From Desulfobulbus sp. (GTDB taxonomy: Bacteria; Desulfobacterota; Desulfobulbia; Desulfobulbales; Desulfobulbaceae), in assembly GCA_030602145.1 (NCBI GenBank), contig JAUWAH010000152.1, forward strand, positions 1-6,171: a stretch of 6,171 bases of DNA, given 5' to 3'. Both the position numbers and the translations under genes were made by a program. Shown in pieces: positions 1 to 5,815 of the stretch. The notes under the pieces are model-generated. The model saw only the letters and a program-made list of their open reading frames with translations, was not told where the DNA came from and did not search any database. Position 1 is the first letter of the stretch; each line of letters opens with the position of its first letter.

Positions 1-1177
1 GGTTCATGAAAGTGATGGTGAAGTCGGTGTCGATGGCCAGGATGGGTGTGGGGATGGTGTTGAGATTCTCGATCTTCTCCTCGGCCATCTGCTGCCACTT
101 GGCCTCCTCGGTCACGTCGAGCACATATTCCAGCGCCCCCTTGATATTGCCCTTGGCATCCTTGATCGGCGAGGCCGTGTATTTGATGGGGATGATCAAC
201 CCCTCCCTGGGCCGGGCGATGGTATGCTCGGTGACCACCGCGTCGGTCTTCATCGCCCGGAAGCAGGCACATTTCTCCGTCTTGCAGTGCGGCGTCTTGA
301 ACAGATCATGGCATTTCCTGCCCACCGCCTCGTCCGGCGTCAGACCGGCCACCGCCGCACCGGCCGGATTCATGAAGGTGACGGTGAAGTCGGTGTCGAT
401 GGCCATGATCGGGGTGGGGATGGTGTTGAGGTTCTCGATTTTCTCGTTGGCCATTTGCTGCTGCCGCATCTCCTCGGTCACATCGAGCACATATTCCACC
501 GCACCGATGATATTGCCCTTGGCGTCCTTGATCGGCGCGCCGGTGTACTTGATCGGCACGATCACTCCATCCCTTGGCCGGGCAATGGTCTGTTCTGTAA
601 CCACCGAATCGGTCTTCATCGCCCGGGCGCAGGCGCATTTCTCCGTCTTGCAGTGCGGCGTCTTGAACAGATCGTAGCATTTCCTGCCCACTGCCTCGTC
701 CGGAGTCAGACCGGCCACCGCCGCACCCGCAGGGTTCATGAAGGTGATGGTGAACTTGTCGTCGATCTCCAGGATGGGGGTAGGAATAACGTTGAGGTCG
801 GTTTCCATTTGCCGCAGCCGGGCTTCCAACTGCTTCCGGTCGCTGATGTCGGTCATGGTGACCAGGGTGGCGCCGGAGTCGGCCATCGGCCTGGCCAGGG
901 ACTGATAGTATCGGACTGTGGTGCCGTTGTTCCAGACAGTCTCGGCCGCCACTGGCTTGTGCACCCGCCCGGCCTTGTCCACCGGACAGTCCTTGGTGCC
1001 GCACAGATGAACGTTGCATGATTCCTCACAGGTCATCTTGCCGATCACCCTTTCCTTGTCCAGTCCGAAAACACTGAAAAAGGCAGGATTCGCCCAGGTG
1101 ATCAGCCGTTTGTTGTCCACCAGGAATCCCGGCGTGTCCATCATCTCGAGCAGGGACAGATCCATACCAGCCTTCAT
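1..1177 (-). CDS. Multi-PAS cysteine-rich sensor, probable soluble chemoreceptor (3' end outside window)
   Basis: Partial: the first 392 residues are visible and the frame runs open off the left edge. It holds a divergent PAS domain (about residues 11-113), two near-identical PAS repeats of exactly 122 residues (131-252 and 253-374), and the start of a third copy (375 on). Each PAS carries four cysteines: C50/C54/C59/C64, C167/C176/C181/C183 and C289/C298/C303/C305. The repeats share an HC-x4-CAC core and end in DVTEE, followed by a helix that leads into the next repeat. No signal peptide or membrane segment is visible, so this part should be cytoplasmic. The ATG at 1177 was chosen for AGGAG five bases upstream; an in-frame ATG at 1195 with GGAG six bases upstream is the alternative. 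The CheW gene lies 72 bp upstream on the same strand, which suggests a methyl-accepting chemotaxis protein that signals through it. The output domain is not in view, so a PAS histidine kinase or cyclase is also possible. Confidence 0.88.
   Translation of the reverse strand, partial: MKAGMDLSLLEMMDTPGFLVDNKRLITWANPAFFSVFGLDKERVIGKMTCEESCNVHLCGTKDCPVDKAGRVHKPVAAETVWNNGTTVRYYQSLARPMADSGATLVTMTDISDRKQLEARLRQMETDLNVIPTPILEIDDKFTITFMNPAGAAVAGLTPDEAVGRKCYDLFKTPHCKTEKCACARAMKTDSVVTEQTIARPRDGVIVPIKYTGAPIKDAKGNIIGAVEYVLDVTEEMRQQQMANEKIENLNTIPTPIMAIDTDFTVTFMNPAGAAVAGLTPDEAVGRKCHDLFKTPHCKTEKCACFRAMKTDAVVTEHTIARPREGLIIPIKYTASPIKDAKGNIKGALEYVLDVTEEAKWQQMAEEKIENLNTIPTPILAIDTDFTITFMN
2..787 (-). repeat. Intragenic tandem repeat, 366-bp period (PAS units)
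   Basis: Two full units (422-787 and 56-421) and the first 54 bp of a third (2-55) follow each other with an exact 366-bp (122-codon) period. The motif encoding TFMN recurs at the same phase three times. Long stretches, such as that encoding the CKTEKCAC core and the AGLTPDEAVGRKC segment, are almost identical at the nucleotide level. This points to recent in-frame duplication or gene conversion between units rather than ancient PAS divergence. The first PAS domain of the protein (upstream of 787) is not part of the repeat. Confidence 0.9.
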
Positions 1178-1249
1178 CGTTGCTCCTGTTGCCATTGTGT
1201 GCTCCATTGCGTGTGTTCGTTGTCTGTTGATGCGATGGACCGCCGGGAA

Positions 1250-2767
1250 TTACGGCTGGTCCGTTGCCCCGGGATCGTCCTTTCCCAGGGGTGCGGCCGG
1301 GATCTCCGGGTCGGGAATGCGGAGATGATTGCGTAGAATGTTGGCGACATTGACCACCAGAACATGCTCTTTGAGCCCGCTGCCGTTGACAAACTCGATC
1401 AGCCGGTCAAGGGTGTCCTTCTTGGCCTGCAGCTCGGGCCGCAGCGAGGGGGTGAGATGGAACCGCTCCTGTTTGTAGATGGTGACGATTTCGTCGACCA
1501 GGAGTGCGACCAGGTTGCCGTTGGCCCGGCCGATGATCAGCTTGTCGTCCCGGTTCGGTTGCCGATCGACCATGTTCTGCTCGGTGCAGTGATAAAAACT
1601 GCGCAGACTGACCACCGGCACGATCCGACCGCGCAGGTTGATGATGCCCTGCACCAGGCCGTCGCCGCCGGCGATCGACATGAAATCGCCGCCATCGATG
1701 ATCTCCTGCACGTCCTTCAATTCGATGGCGTAGTGCTTGCCGATGGCGAAGACCAGGTAGCAGTGTTCGGTGATAACGTGCCTGGTGACGCTGGCTTCCC
1801 CGGCGCTTTCCTCTTCCTTCTTGCGCAGCCGGGACATGGCGGTGATCCTGTCCACCTGGGCCCTGACCAGTTCCTGCACATCGATCAGCATGATGTTGCG
1901 ATAGTTCTCGTTGCTGCCAACCCCCAACAGATAGGGGAGGTGTTCGCCGGGAATGGGCAGAATGGTGTCATCGGCCATCACCAGGATCTGGTGGATGGCA
2001 TCGACGATCAGGCCGAAGGAGAGCGAGCCGGATTGCAGGACCAGAATCCTGGTCGCCTCGGTGGGCTTGAGGTGTTCATCGGTGCAGCCGAGCAGGGTGG
2101 CGCTGCACAGCACCGGGATGGTCTGGCCGCGCAACTGCAATGCCCCTTCCACCTTGCCGCTCTTGAAGGTCTGATCGATGTCGCTGAAGAAACAGATCTC
2201 CCTGGCATCGGCCACCGGAATGCCGTACACCTGTTCGCGGCAGGAATAGATGACGAACTGCGAATAGGTCCGTTGCACTGTCGGTGCCTGTTCCTGGAGA
2301 GGGACCATGCTGTCGACCGCCGCGCCGCCGTCGGCGAACAGGCGGCGGAGGTCGAGCAGCTCCAGGGTTCGCCTTCCCTGCTCCAGTTTGATCAGGTCGG
2401 CGATCACCGACTCCTCGGTGAGAAGAAAGGCGTCGAGATGCTCGATGGCCTGCGGTGCCACCCGCAGCACATCGCGGATGTCGTCGAACAGCAGACCGTA
2501 CCGCTTGGCGTTATACTGGATGACCGCCACCTTGGCGTCGGGACCATAGGCTGTTTCCGCCAGCGCCAACCGTTTCTTCAGGTTGATCACCGCAATGACA
2601 TCGCCGCGCAGGGGCATGATGCCTTCAAGAAATGGTGTCCCCGTGGGCAGGGGCTGAATGGGCTCGGTGATCTGCAGGGCCTCGATCACCTGCTCGGCCG
2701 GCAGGGCGATCTCGATACCGGTGGTGCGGTCGAGGATGAATGAGGCAAAGAGTTGTTCCTGGTTCAT
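1250..2767 (-). CDS. Triple CheW-domain chemotaxis coupling protein
   Basis: 505 residues made of three CheW-like domains in tandem, at about 4-147, 168-305 and 334-482. Each has the recognisable CheW turn: MPLRGDVIAVINL (51-63), QLRGQTIPVL (211-220) and, closest to the classical signature, INLRGRIVPVVSL (376-388). CheW domains are SH3-like adaptors that link chemoreceptor tips to the kinase CheA. A single CheW is about 150-170 residues, so this is a three-unit scaffold. There is no receiver domain, so it is not CheV, and no kinase domain, so it is not CheA. A charged linker (about 313-325, RLRKKEEESAGE) separates domains 2 and 3, and the last 20 residues are a Pro/Asp-rich tail. The ATG at 2767 has GGAG nine bases upstream. 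The gene lies 110 bp downstream of the small pseudo-receiver gene and 72 bp upstream of the PAS sensor, all on one strand, so the three are probably cotranscribed. Family is sure; which receptor and kinase it joins is inference. Confidence 0.95.
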   Translation of the reverse strand: MNQEQLFASFILDRTTGIEIALPAEQVIEALQITEPIQPLPTGTPFLEGIMPLRGDVIAVINLKKRLALAETAYGPDAKVAVIQYNAKRYGLLFDDIRDVLRVAPQAIEHLDAFLLTEESVIADLIKLEQGRRTLELLDLRRLFADGGAAVDSMVPLQEQAPTVQRTYSQFVIYSCREQVYGIPVADAREICFFSDIDQTFKSGKVEGALQLRGQTIPVLCSATLLGCTDEHLKPTEATRILVLQSGSLSFGLIVDAIHQILVMADDTILPIPGEHLPYLLGVGSNENYRNIMLIDVQELVRAQVDRITAMSRLRKKEEESAGEASVTRHVITEHCYLVFAIGKHYAIELKDVQEIIDGGDFMSIAGGDGLVQGIINLRGRIVPVVSLRSFYHCTEQNMVDRQPNRDDKLIIGRANGNLVALLVDEIVTIYKQERFHLTPSLRPELQAKKDTLDRLIEFVNGSGLKEHVLVVNVANILRNHLRIPDPEIPAAPLGKDDPGATDQP

Positions 2768-2800
2768 GCGACCTGCTCCGGTTTAGAGGAAAGTGTTGGT

Positions 2801-2823
2801 TCCGGCGATGGCGTCATGCCGGA
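2801..2823 (-). repeat. Hairpin-forming inverted repeat in the gap before the CheW gene
   Basis: TCCGGC (2801-2806) and GCCGGA (2818-2823) form a perfect 6-bp inverted repeat with an 11-base spacer, which can add three inner pairs with one bulged base. It lies 34 bp before the CheW start codon. No T-run follows on the minus strand, so it is not a classical terminator. It could be an mRNA leader structure that adjusts CheW output relative to the upstream gene, or chance. Confidence 0.4.
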
Positions 2824-2877
2824 GTGCAGACCTTGCTTTGTTCGTTGCAGCTGGCCAATACGGTCCTGTCAGTCTGG

Positions 2878-3282
2878 TTAAAGGGGGCATGACAAGCCGC
2901 CGAAAGGATCGCGCCGGTTTTTTGTTCCTATACGATCCAGCACCGCGCCCACCTCGCTGAAATCACTGTCCTGATAGGCTATGAAGCGAGGACGGAGCTG
3001 ATGCCCGCAGGCTACGGTCTCGGCGTCGGCATCGGGTAGCACCAGGATGAAGAACACCTGTTCCAGGCGGAACCGGAAGGTTTCCAGGACGCGGAGTTCC
3101 CGCCTGTCCGTTGCCTGCAGGATGACGGTTTCCGGCAGAGGGCCCGGGGTCCGTAAACGACCGATGAGGTCGGCGAAACTCCAGCAATCGGTCAGTGATT
3201 CCAACGACGGCAACGTCTCGATGGATTGCCTCAACCGTGCACCGCTTACCGAGTTGCCGCTGCTATAGAGAAAGACATGCAT
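2878..3282 (-). CDS. Small receiver-like protein lacking the phosphorylation site (uncharacterised)
   Basis: 134 residues, no family assigned with certainty. Its predicted pattern alternates strand and helix five times: MHVFLYSS (1-8), helix 14-24, a weak strand near 28-33, helix 36-44, ETVILQA (51-57), helix 60-74, VFFILVLPD (76-84), helix 86-95, RPRFIAYQDSDF (97-108), helix 109-119. This resembles a CheY-like receiver fold. However, the acidic pair expected after strand 1 is SS (7-8), strand 3 ends QATD rather than in a phosphorylatable LLD, and the KP after strand 5 is absent. I recall similar short proteins near chemotaxis genes in deltaproteobacteria, but could not check this. The ATG at 3282 has AAAAGG seven bases upstream. 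It is the first gene after the sigma-54-type promoter at 3337-3352 and precedes the CheW gene. A phosphorylation-independent partner of a chemosensory or two-component protein is a reasonable inference; function is unknown. Confidence 0.75.
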   Translation of the reverse strand: MHVFLYSSGNSVSGARLRQSIETLPSLESLTDCWSFADLIGRLRTPGPLPETVILQATDRRELRVLETFRFRLEQVFFILVLPDADAETVACGHQLRPRFIAYQDSDFSEVGAVLDRIGTKNRRDPFGGLSCPL

Positions 3283-3336
3283 GACAGAGCCTTTTCATCC
3301 GGGACGACGACCATCGCGTCCTCGTTTCCCTGTAAA

Positions 3337-3352
3337 AGCAAGGCGCGTGCCT
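3337..3352 (-). promoter_or_regulatory. Sigma-54 (-24/-12) promoter for the pseudo-receiver/CheW/PAS genes
   Basis: Read on the minus strand the site is AGGCACG-CGCC-TTGCT. It matches the RpoN consensus TGGCACG-N4-TTGCW at every fixed base except the first (A for T), with the invariant GG (3351-3350) and GC (3339-3338) separated by exactly 10 bases. The predicted start is near 3326, giving a leader of about 44 nt that ends in the AAAAGG ribosome site and the ATG at 3282. The gene immediately upstream encodes a sigma-54 activator, which fits. The match and spacing are seen directly; activity is inferred. Confidence 0.8.
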
Positions 3353-3381
3353 GCGGCCAACAAAGGCGATCAATGGCCGCA
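3352..3381. promoter_or_regulatory. Perfect 8-bp inverted repeat abutting the -24 element (possible operator)
   Basis: TGCGGCCA (3352-3359) and TGGCCGCA (3374-3381) are perfect reverse complements separated by 14 bases. The dyad centre lies about 40 bp upstream of the predicted sigma-54 start site. This is too close for a typical NtrC-type enhancer, so a repressor, a second activator or an architectural protein is more likely. Which protein binds is unknown. Confidence 0.5.
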
Positions 3382-3412
3382 ATGGCTTGTCATTCATGCA
3401 TATTGATCGTTT

Positions 3413-3432
3413 CCGGGCATGATGCCGCCCGG
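3413..3432. promoter_or_regulatory. Inverted repeat at about -96, candidate upstream activating sequence
   Basis: CCGGGC (3413-3418) and GCCCGG (3427-3432) form a perfect dyad with an 8-base spacer. Nested in it is GGCAT-G-ATGCC (3416-3426). The centre is about 96 bp upstream of the predicted sigma-54 start, a distance typical for enhancer sites of NtrC-type activators. Assigning it to the neighbouring regulator is inference; only one such site was seen, whereas such activators often use two. Confidence 0.45.
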
Positions 3433-3457
3433 CCTGGTCTGTTGCCCGACTGTTCAC

Positions 3458-3490
3458 AAAAGAAAAAAGTGTTCAGAAAAGTGGACACCC
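3458..3490 (-). terminator. Weak terminator-like hairpin after the sigma-54 activator gene
   Basis: On the minus strand GTGTCC (3488-3483) can pair with GAACAC (3474-3469) with one mismatch and an 8-base loop, followed at once by TTTTTTCTTTT (3468-3458). The T-run is good but the stem is short and imperfect. It lies about 185 bp beyond the stop codon of the activator gene, so it may end that transcript before the sigma-54 promoter. Confidence 0.35.
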
Positions 3491-3674
3491 TCGGAGAGAG
3501 ATGGTGCGTTTTTCTTGTCGGTACCGAGCGGCGGCAAGAAGCGGTTGTTCTCACTCGGTCCATGGGCTGCACGGCCCGTGAATCCATGGTCGGATTGGGT
3601 GGCTCGGGGGGAATACGGTTCGGGGCGCACCGGTGACTCCGGTGGTGGGATGGGGACGGTTGGCAGGGGGGAGT

Positions 3675-5081
3675 TCAGGCTTGGCTGTATTTGTGCAGCA
3701 ACTGGTAGAGGCGGGTTCGGGACAGACCAGAAAGCCGTCCCGCCAGCATGACGTTGCCGCTGCTCTGCTGGAGCAGGCGTCTGGTGTAGTCCCGTTCGAA
3801 GGCATCCTTGGCGTCGCGCCACAAGGGCAGCGAGGTGTCCTGGTCAGCGATCCCGGAGACGGTGGCCAGTTCCTCTTTCCGGCCGCGGACCCCGGCACGG
3901 GCGTGGGCCGTCCGGATATGAACCGGCAGATGCTGGGAAAAAAGAAGGGGGGAATGGACAGCTTGGGCGAATGCCGACTCGATGGCCTGGGACAGTTCCC
4001 GGACATTGCCCGGCCAGGAATAGCTGACCAGCGGGTCCATGAAATCGGGGAGACACTCCTTCGGCTCCTGACCGTATCGCTGGACCAGGCGTTCCAGAAA
4101 ATGAGCGACCAAAAGCGGCACATCCCCCTGCCGCTCGCGCAGTGGCGGCAGATGCAGGGACAGTCCGCGGAGCCGGTAGAGCAGATCCTCACGGAACAAA
4201 CCCTGCTTGGTCATGGCGGTCAGGTCCCGATTGGTGGCGCAGATGAGGCGGAAGTCGCTCCTGCACTCCTCTTGACTGCCCACCGGACAGAAGGTCCGTT
4301 CCTGGAGGACACGCAGGAAACTTTTCTGAATCGAAAGCGGCAACTCGCCAATCTCGTCGAGAAAAAGCGTTCCGCCGTCCGCATGCCGGATCAAGCCGCG
4401 ATTGGCCCGATCCGCCCCGGTGAACGCTCCCTTGACATGGCCAAACAGCACGCTTTCCACCAGTTGTTCCGGCAGCGCCGTGCAGTCGACGACGACGAAG
4501 TTGCCGGTTCTCCGCCGGCTGTTGGCGTGGATCGCCCGGGCGAAGGCCTCCTTGCCGGTTCCCGATTCACCGGAAATGAGGACACTGGCCTCGGCTGCGG
4601 CCGCCTTGCCCAGAAGGTGCACGCAACGGACGAACTGCGGACTTTCTCCGATCAACTGATCGCGCTCCACCGTATTGAGGACGATCTTCTGGCCGACCAG
4701 GGCCTGCCGGTACTGGACCGCCCTGGCCAAAGGCAAGGCGATCTCCTTGACAATGGAATTTTTTTCCAGGTAGCACCAGGCTCCGTGGCGGATGGCCAGT
4801 TCCGCACCGTCCGGATGCCCCTGACCGGTGATGATGATCACCTGGGGTTCTGAAGGAACGGTACGCAATTGATCGATCGCCTCCAAGCCGTTGCCGTCGG
4901 GGAGATACACGTCCAGGAGGATGATATCGTAGTCCCCGGTGGCAGCCGTCTCCAGACCGGATGCAAGGGTATGCTCGATTCGGGAGGAATAGCCCAGGCT
5001 GGTCAGCCTGTCGGCGACCGTCTCTGCGAAGAGATGATCATCATCGATGATCAGAATCGTGGTCTCGGACGATGTACTCAA
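3675..5081 (-). CDS. NtrC-family sigma-54-dependent response regulator
   Basis: 468 residues, normal length for the family. The N-terminal receiver (about 8-122) has the acidic triplet D13-D15, the phosphoacceptor D57 (LLDVYLPDG), T85 and K107. The central AAA+ domain (about 143-365) has Walker A GESGTGKE (171-178), the sigma-54 contact loop GAFTGA (218-223), Walker B LFLDE (239-243), the FREDLLYRL segment (296-304) and WPGNVREL (356-363). The Fis-type helix-turn-helix closes the protein (about 430-466, with SGNVMLAGRLSGLSRTRLYQLL). All catalytic signatures are intact, so it should hydrolyse ATP to open sigma-54 promoters when D57 is phosphorylated. The start is TTG at 5081: an in-frame stop lies three codons upstream, no in-frame ATG appears before residue 290, and GGGAG lies nine bases upstream. 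The HisKA-receiver gene is 86 bp upstream on the same strand and the partial kinase gene precedes that. The likely target is the sigma-54-type promoter 330 bp downstream. Confidence 0.96.
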   Translation of the reverse strand: MSTSSETTILIIDDDHLFAETVADRLTSLGYSSRIEHTLASGLETAATGDYDIILLDVYLPDGNGLEAIDQLRTVPSEPQVIIITGQGHPDGAELAIRHGAWCYLEKNSIVKEIALPLARAVQYRQALVGQKIVLNTVERDQLIGESPQFVRCVHLLGKAAAAEASVLISGESGTGKEAFARAIHANSRRRTGNFVVVDCTALPEQLVESVLFGHVKGAFTGADRANRGLIRHADGGTLFLDEIGELPLSIQKSFLRVLQERTFCPVGSQEECRSDFRLICATNRDLTAMTKQGLFREDLLYRLRGLSLHLPPLRERQGDVPLLVAHFLERLVQRYGQEPKECLPDFMDPLVSYSWPGNVRELSQAIESAFAQAVHSPLLFSQHLPVHIRTAHARAGVRGRKEELATVSGIADQDTSLPLWRDAKDAFERDYTRRLLQQSSGNVMLAGRLSGLSRTRLYQLLHKYSQA

Positions 5082-5127
5082 AAAGACTCACTCCCATTAC
5101 GTTTGAAGGGGTCGGGCAATCTCCCAC

Positions 5128-5152
5128 GTTGTCGCATGTCGTATTACACAAC
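5128..5152. repeat. Short inverted repeat spanning the -10 region of the activator promoter
   Basis: GTTGT (5128-5132) and ACAAC (5148-5152) are a 5-bp inverted repeat flanking the proposed -10 box and start site. TTGTC/GACAA half-sites occur at 5129-5133, 5165-5169 and 5175-5179, so three similar elements cluster around one promoter. Short enough to be chance. Confidence 0.3.
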
Positions 5153-5171
5153 GGCGCCAAGGAATTGTCAA
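5143..5171 (-). promoter_or_regulatory. Sigma-70-type promoter for the sigma-54 activator gene
   Basis: On the minus strand a perfect -35 box TTGACA (5171-5166) is followed after exactly 17 bases by TGTAAT (5148-5143), five of six matches to TATAAT. The predicted start near 5136 gives a leader of about 55 nt before the TTG codon at 5081. The -35 box overlaps the stop codon of the preceding gene, so the activator could be transcribed both from its own promoter and by readthrough from the kinase genes. Confidence 0.6.
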
Positions 5172-5179
5172 GGTGACAA
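5165..5179. promoter_or_regulatory. Perfect palindrome over the -35 box (possible operator)
   Basis: TTGTCA (5165-5170) and TGACAA (5174-5179) form a perfect 6-bp inverted repeat with a 3-base spacer. It covers the TTGACA -35 box of the proposed promoter and the stop codon of the HisKA-receiver gene. A protein bound here would block the -35 box, so an operator is plausible; as RNA it would only be a small hairpin at the end of the upstream gene without a T-run. Confidence 0.4.
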
Positions 5180-5815
5180 CAATCTCCGGACCTCGGCGAT
5201 CAGCACCTTCCGGTCCAGCGGTTTCATCAGCAGTGCCCTGACGCCCAGGTCCGCCAACTGCTGTTCGGAAACATGCCGGTCATAGCCGGTGATCATGAGG
5301 ACTGGCAGATCCGGGCGCAAGGCCAGAACCTCTCGACAGAGCATCGGTCCTGAAAGGGAGGGCATGTCCACATCGGTGAGCAGCAGGTCCACTCCAAAAG
5401 GATCGGCCCGCACCTGCTCCAAGGCTTGGCGGCTGTCGGTGAACCCGTGCGCCGTGTGTCCCTCCTTGAGGAGATAGCGGCTGATGATGGCCACGATGTC
5501 CTTCTCGTCGTCCACCACCATGACACGACCGGGGTGATTGCTAGCGCCCTGCGGAACCTTTGCTTCGGGCAGCGTCGCGGTGGGTTGCTCCTCTTCGTTG
5601 GCGCCGATGCGTTGCACCAGGGCCTCGCCACGCCGGGCGGCCTCCCTGATCCGCTCCAACCGTCGCCGGGTCGGGCCGGCCGCCTCCAGTTCTTCCTCCA
5701 CCATTTCGGCATTGGCGATGATGGTACCGAATACGTTGCGCAGGGCGTGCCGCAACTCACGGGCCGACTCGCTGTTTTCGACCGTATGGGCGGGCTGTTC
5801 CTCAGGTCCGGGCAT
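5168..5815 (-). CDS. HisKA-like helical hairpin plus receiver domain protein, no ATPase domain
   Basis: 215 residues. Residues about 16-72 read like the dimerisation/phosphotransfer hairpin of a histidine kinase: ELRHALRNVFGTIIANAEM (20-38) parallels the AHDFNN-x-L-x-x-I-x-G-x-AEL pattern, and the second helix (48-70) ends in GEALVQRI. Histidine 23 and asparagine 27 are kept, but the acidic residue after the histidine is alanine. A Gln/Pro/Ala linker (73-95) leads to a complete receiver (97-214) with D102/D103, phosphoacceptor D148 (LLTDVDMP), T176 and K198-P199. There is no ATP-binding domain and no DNA-binding domain. The ATG at 5815 has GGAG six bases upstream, and the start overlaps the end of the kinase gene by 14 bp in another frame, which implies translational coupling. 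It may be a phosphorelay intermediate, a phosphatase-type partner or a sink between the kinase and the sigma-54 activator. Confidence 0.9.
   Translation of the reverse strand: MPGPEEQPAHTVENSESARELRHALRNVFGTIIANAEMVEEELEAAGPTRRRLERIREAARRGEALVQRIGANEEEQPTATLPEAKVPQGASNHPGRVMVVDDEKDIVAIISRYLLKEGHTAHGFTDSRQALEQVRADPFGVDLLLTDVDMPSLSGPMLCREVLALRPDLPVLMITGYDRHVSEQQLADLGVRALLMKPLDRKVLIAEVRRLLSP

Larger units (their letters stand above)
3283..3674. other. 392-bp regulatory intergenic region
   Basis: No convincing gene is present. Short open frames on both strands here have no recognisable domain or credible start. The region holds a sigma-54-type promoter, several inverted repeats and a weak terminator-like hairpin, each listed separately. 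Further short dyads are 3561-3580 (7 bp with one G-T pair), ACCGAG/CTCGGT at 3523-3528/3554-3559, AATCC/GGATT at 3581-3585/3592-3596 and CACCGG/CCGGTG at 3628-3633/3639-3644. None of these is followed by a T-run on the minus strand. Confidence 0.7.

Noticed and set aside
2..787. CRISPR-like or mobile repeat array
   Set aside because: The 366-bp periodicity is in frame and encodes PAS domains; there are no short repeats with unique spacers and no transposase or terminal repeats in the window.
224..1021. Open frame of 265 codons on the plus strand with internal repeats
   Set aside because: Its repeats merely mirror the tandem PAS repeats on the opposite strand.
1364..2743. Long open frame (459 codons) on the plus strand
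   Set aside because: Antisense to the triple CheW gene; the His/Asp/Gln-rich translation is typical of a complement shadow.
3226..3636. Possible plus-strand gene across the intergenic gap
   Set aside because: It overlaps the pseudo-receiver gene and the sigma-54 promoter, has no recognisable domain and no clear ribosome site.
3561..3644. Strong dyads as terminators for the activator gene
   Set aside because: CATGGGC/GCCCGTG and CACCGG/CCGGTG can form hairpins, but neither is followed by a T-run on the minus strand.
3633..4853. Long open frame (406 codons) on the plus strand
   Set aside because: It is antisense to the sigma-54 activator, whose domains are unmistakable, and its translation shows no known motif; it is a codon-bias shadow in GC-rich DNA.
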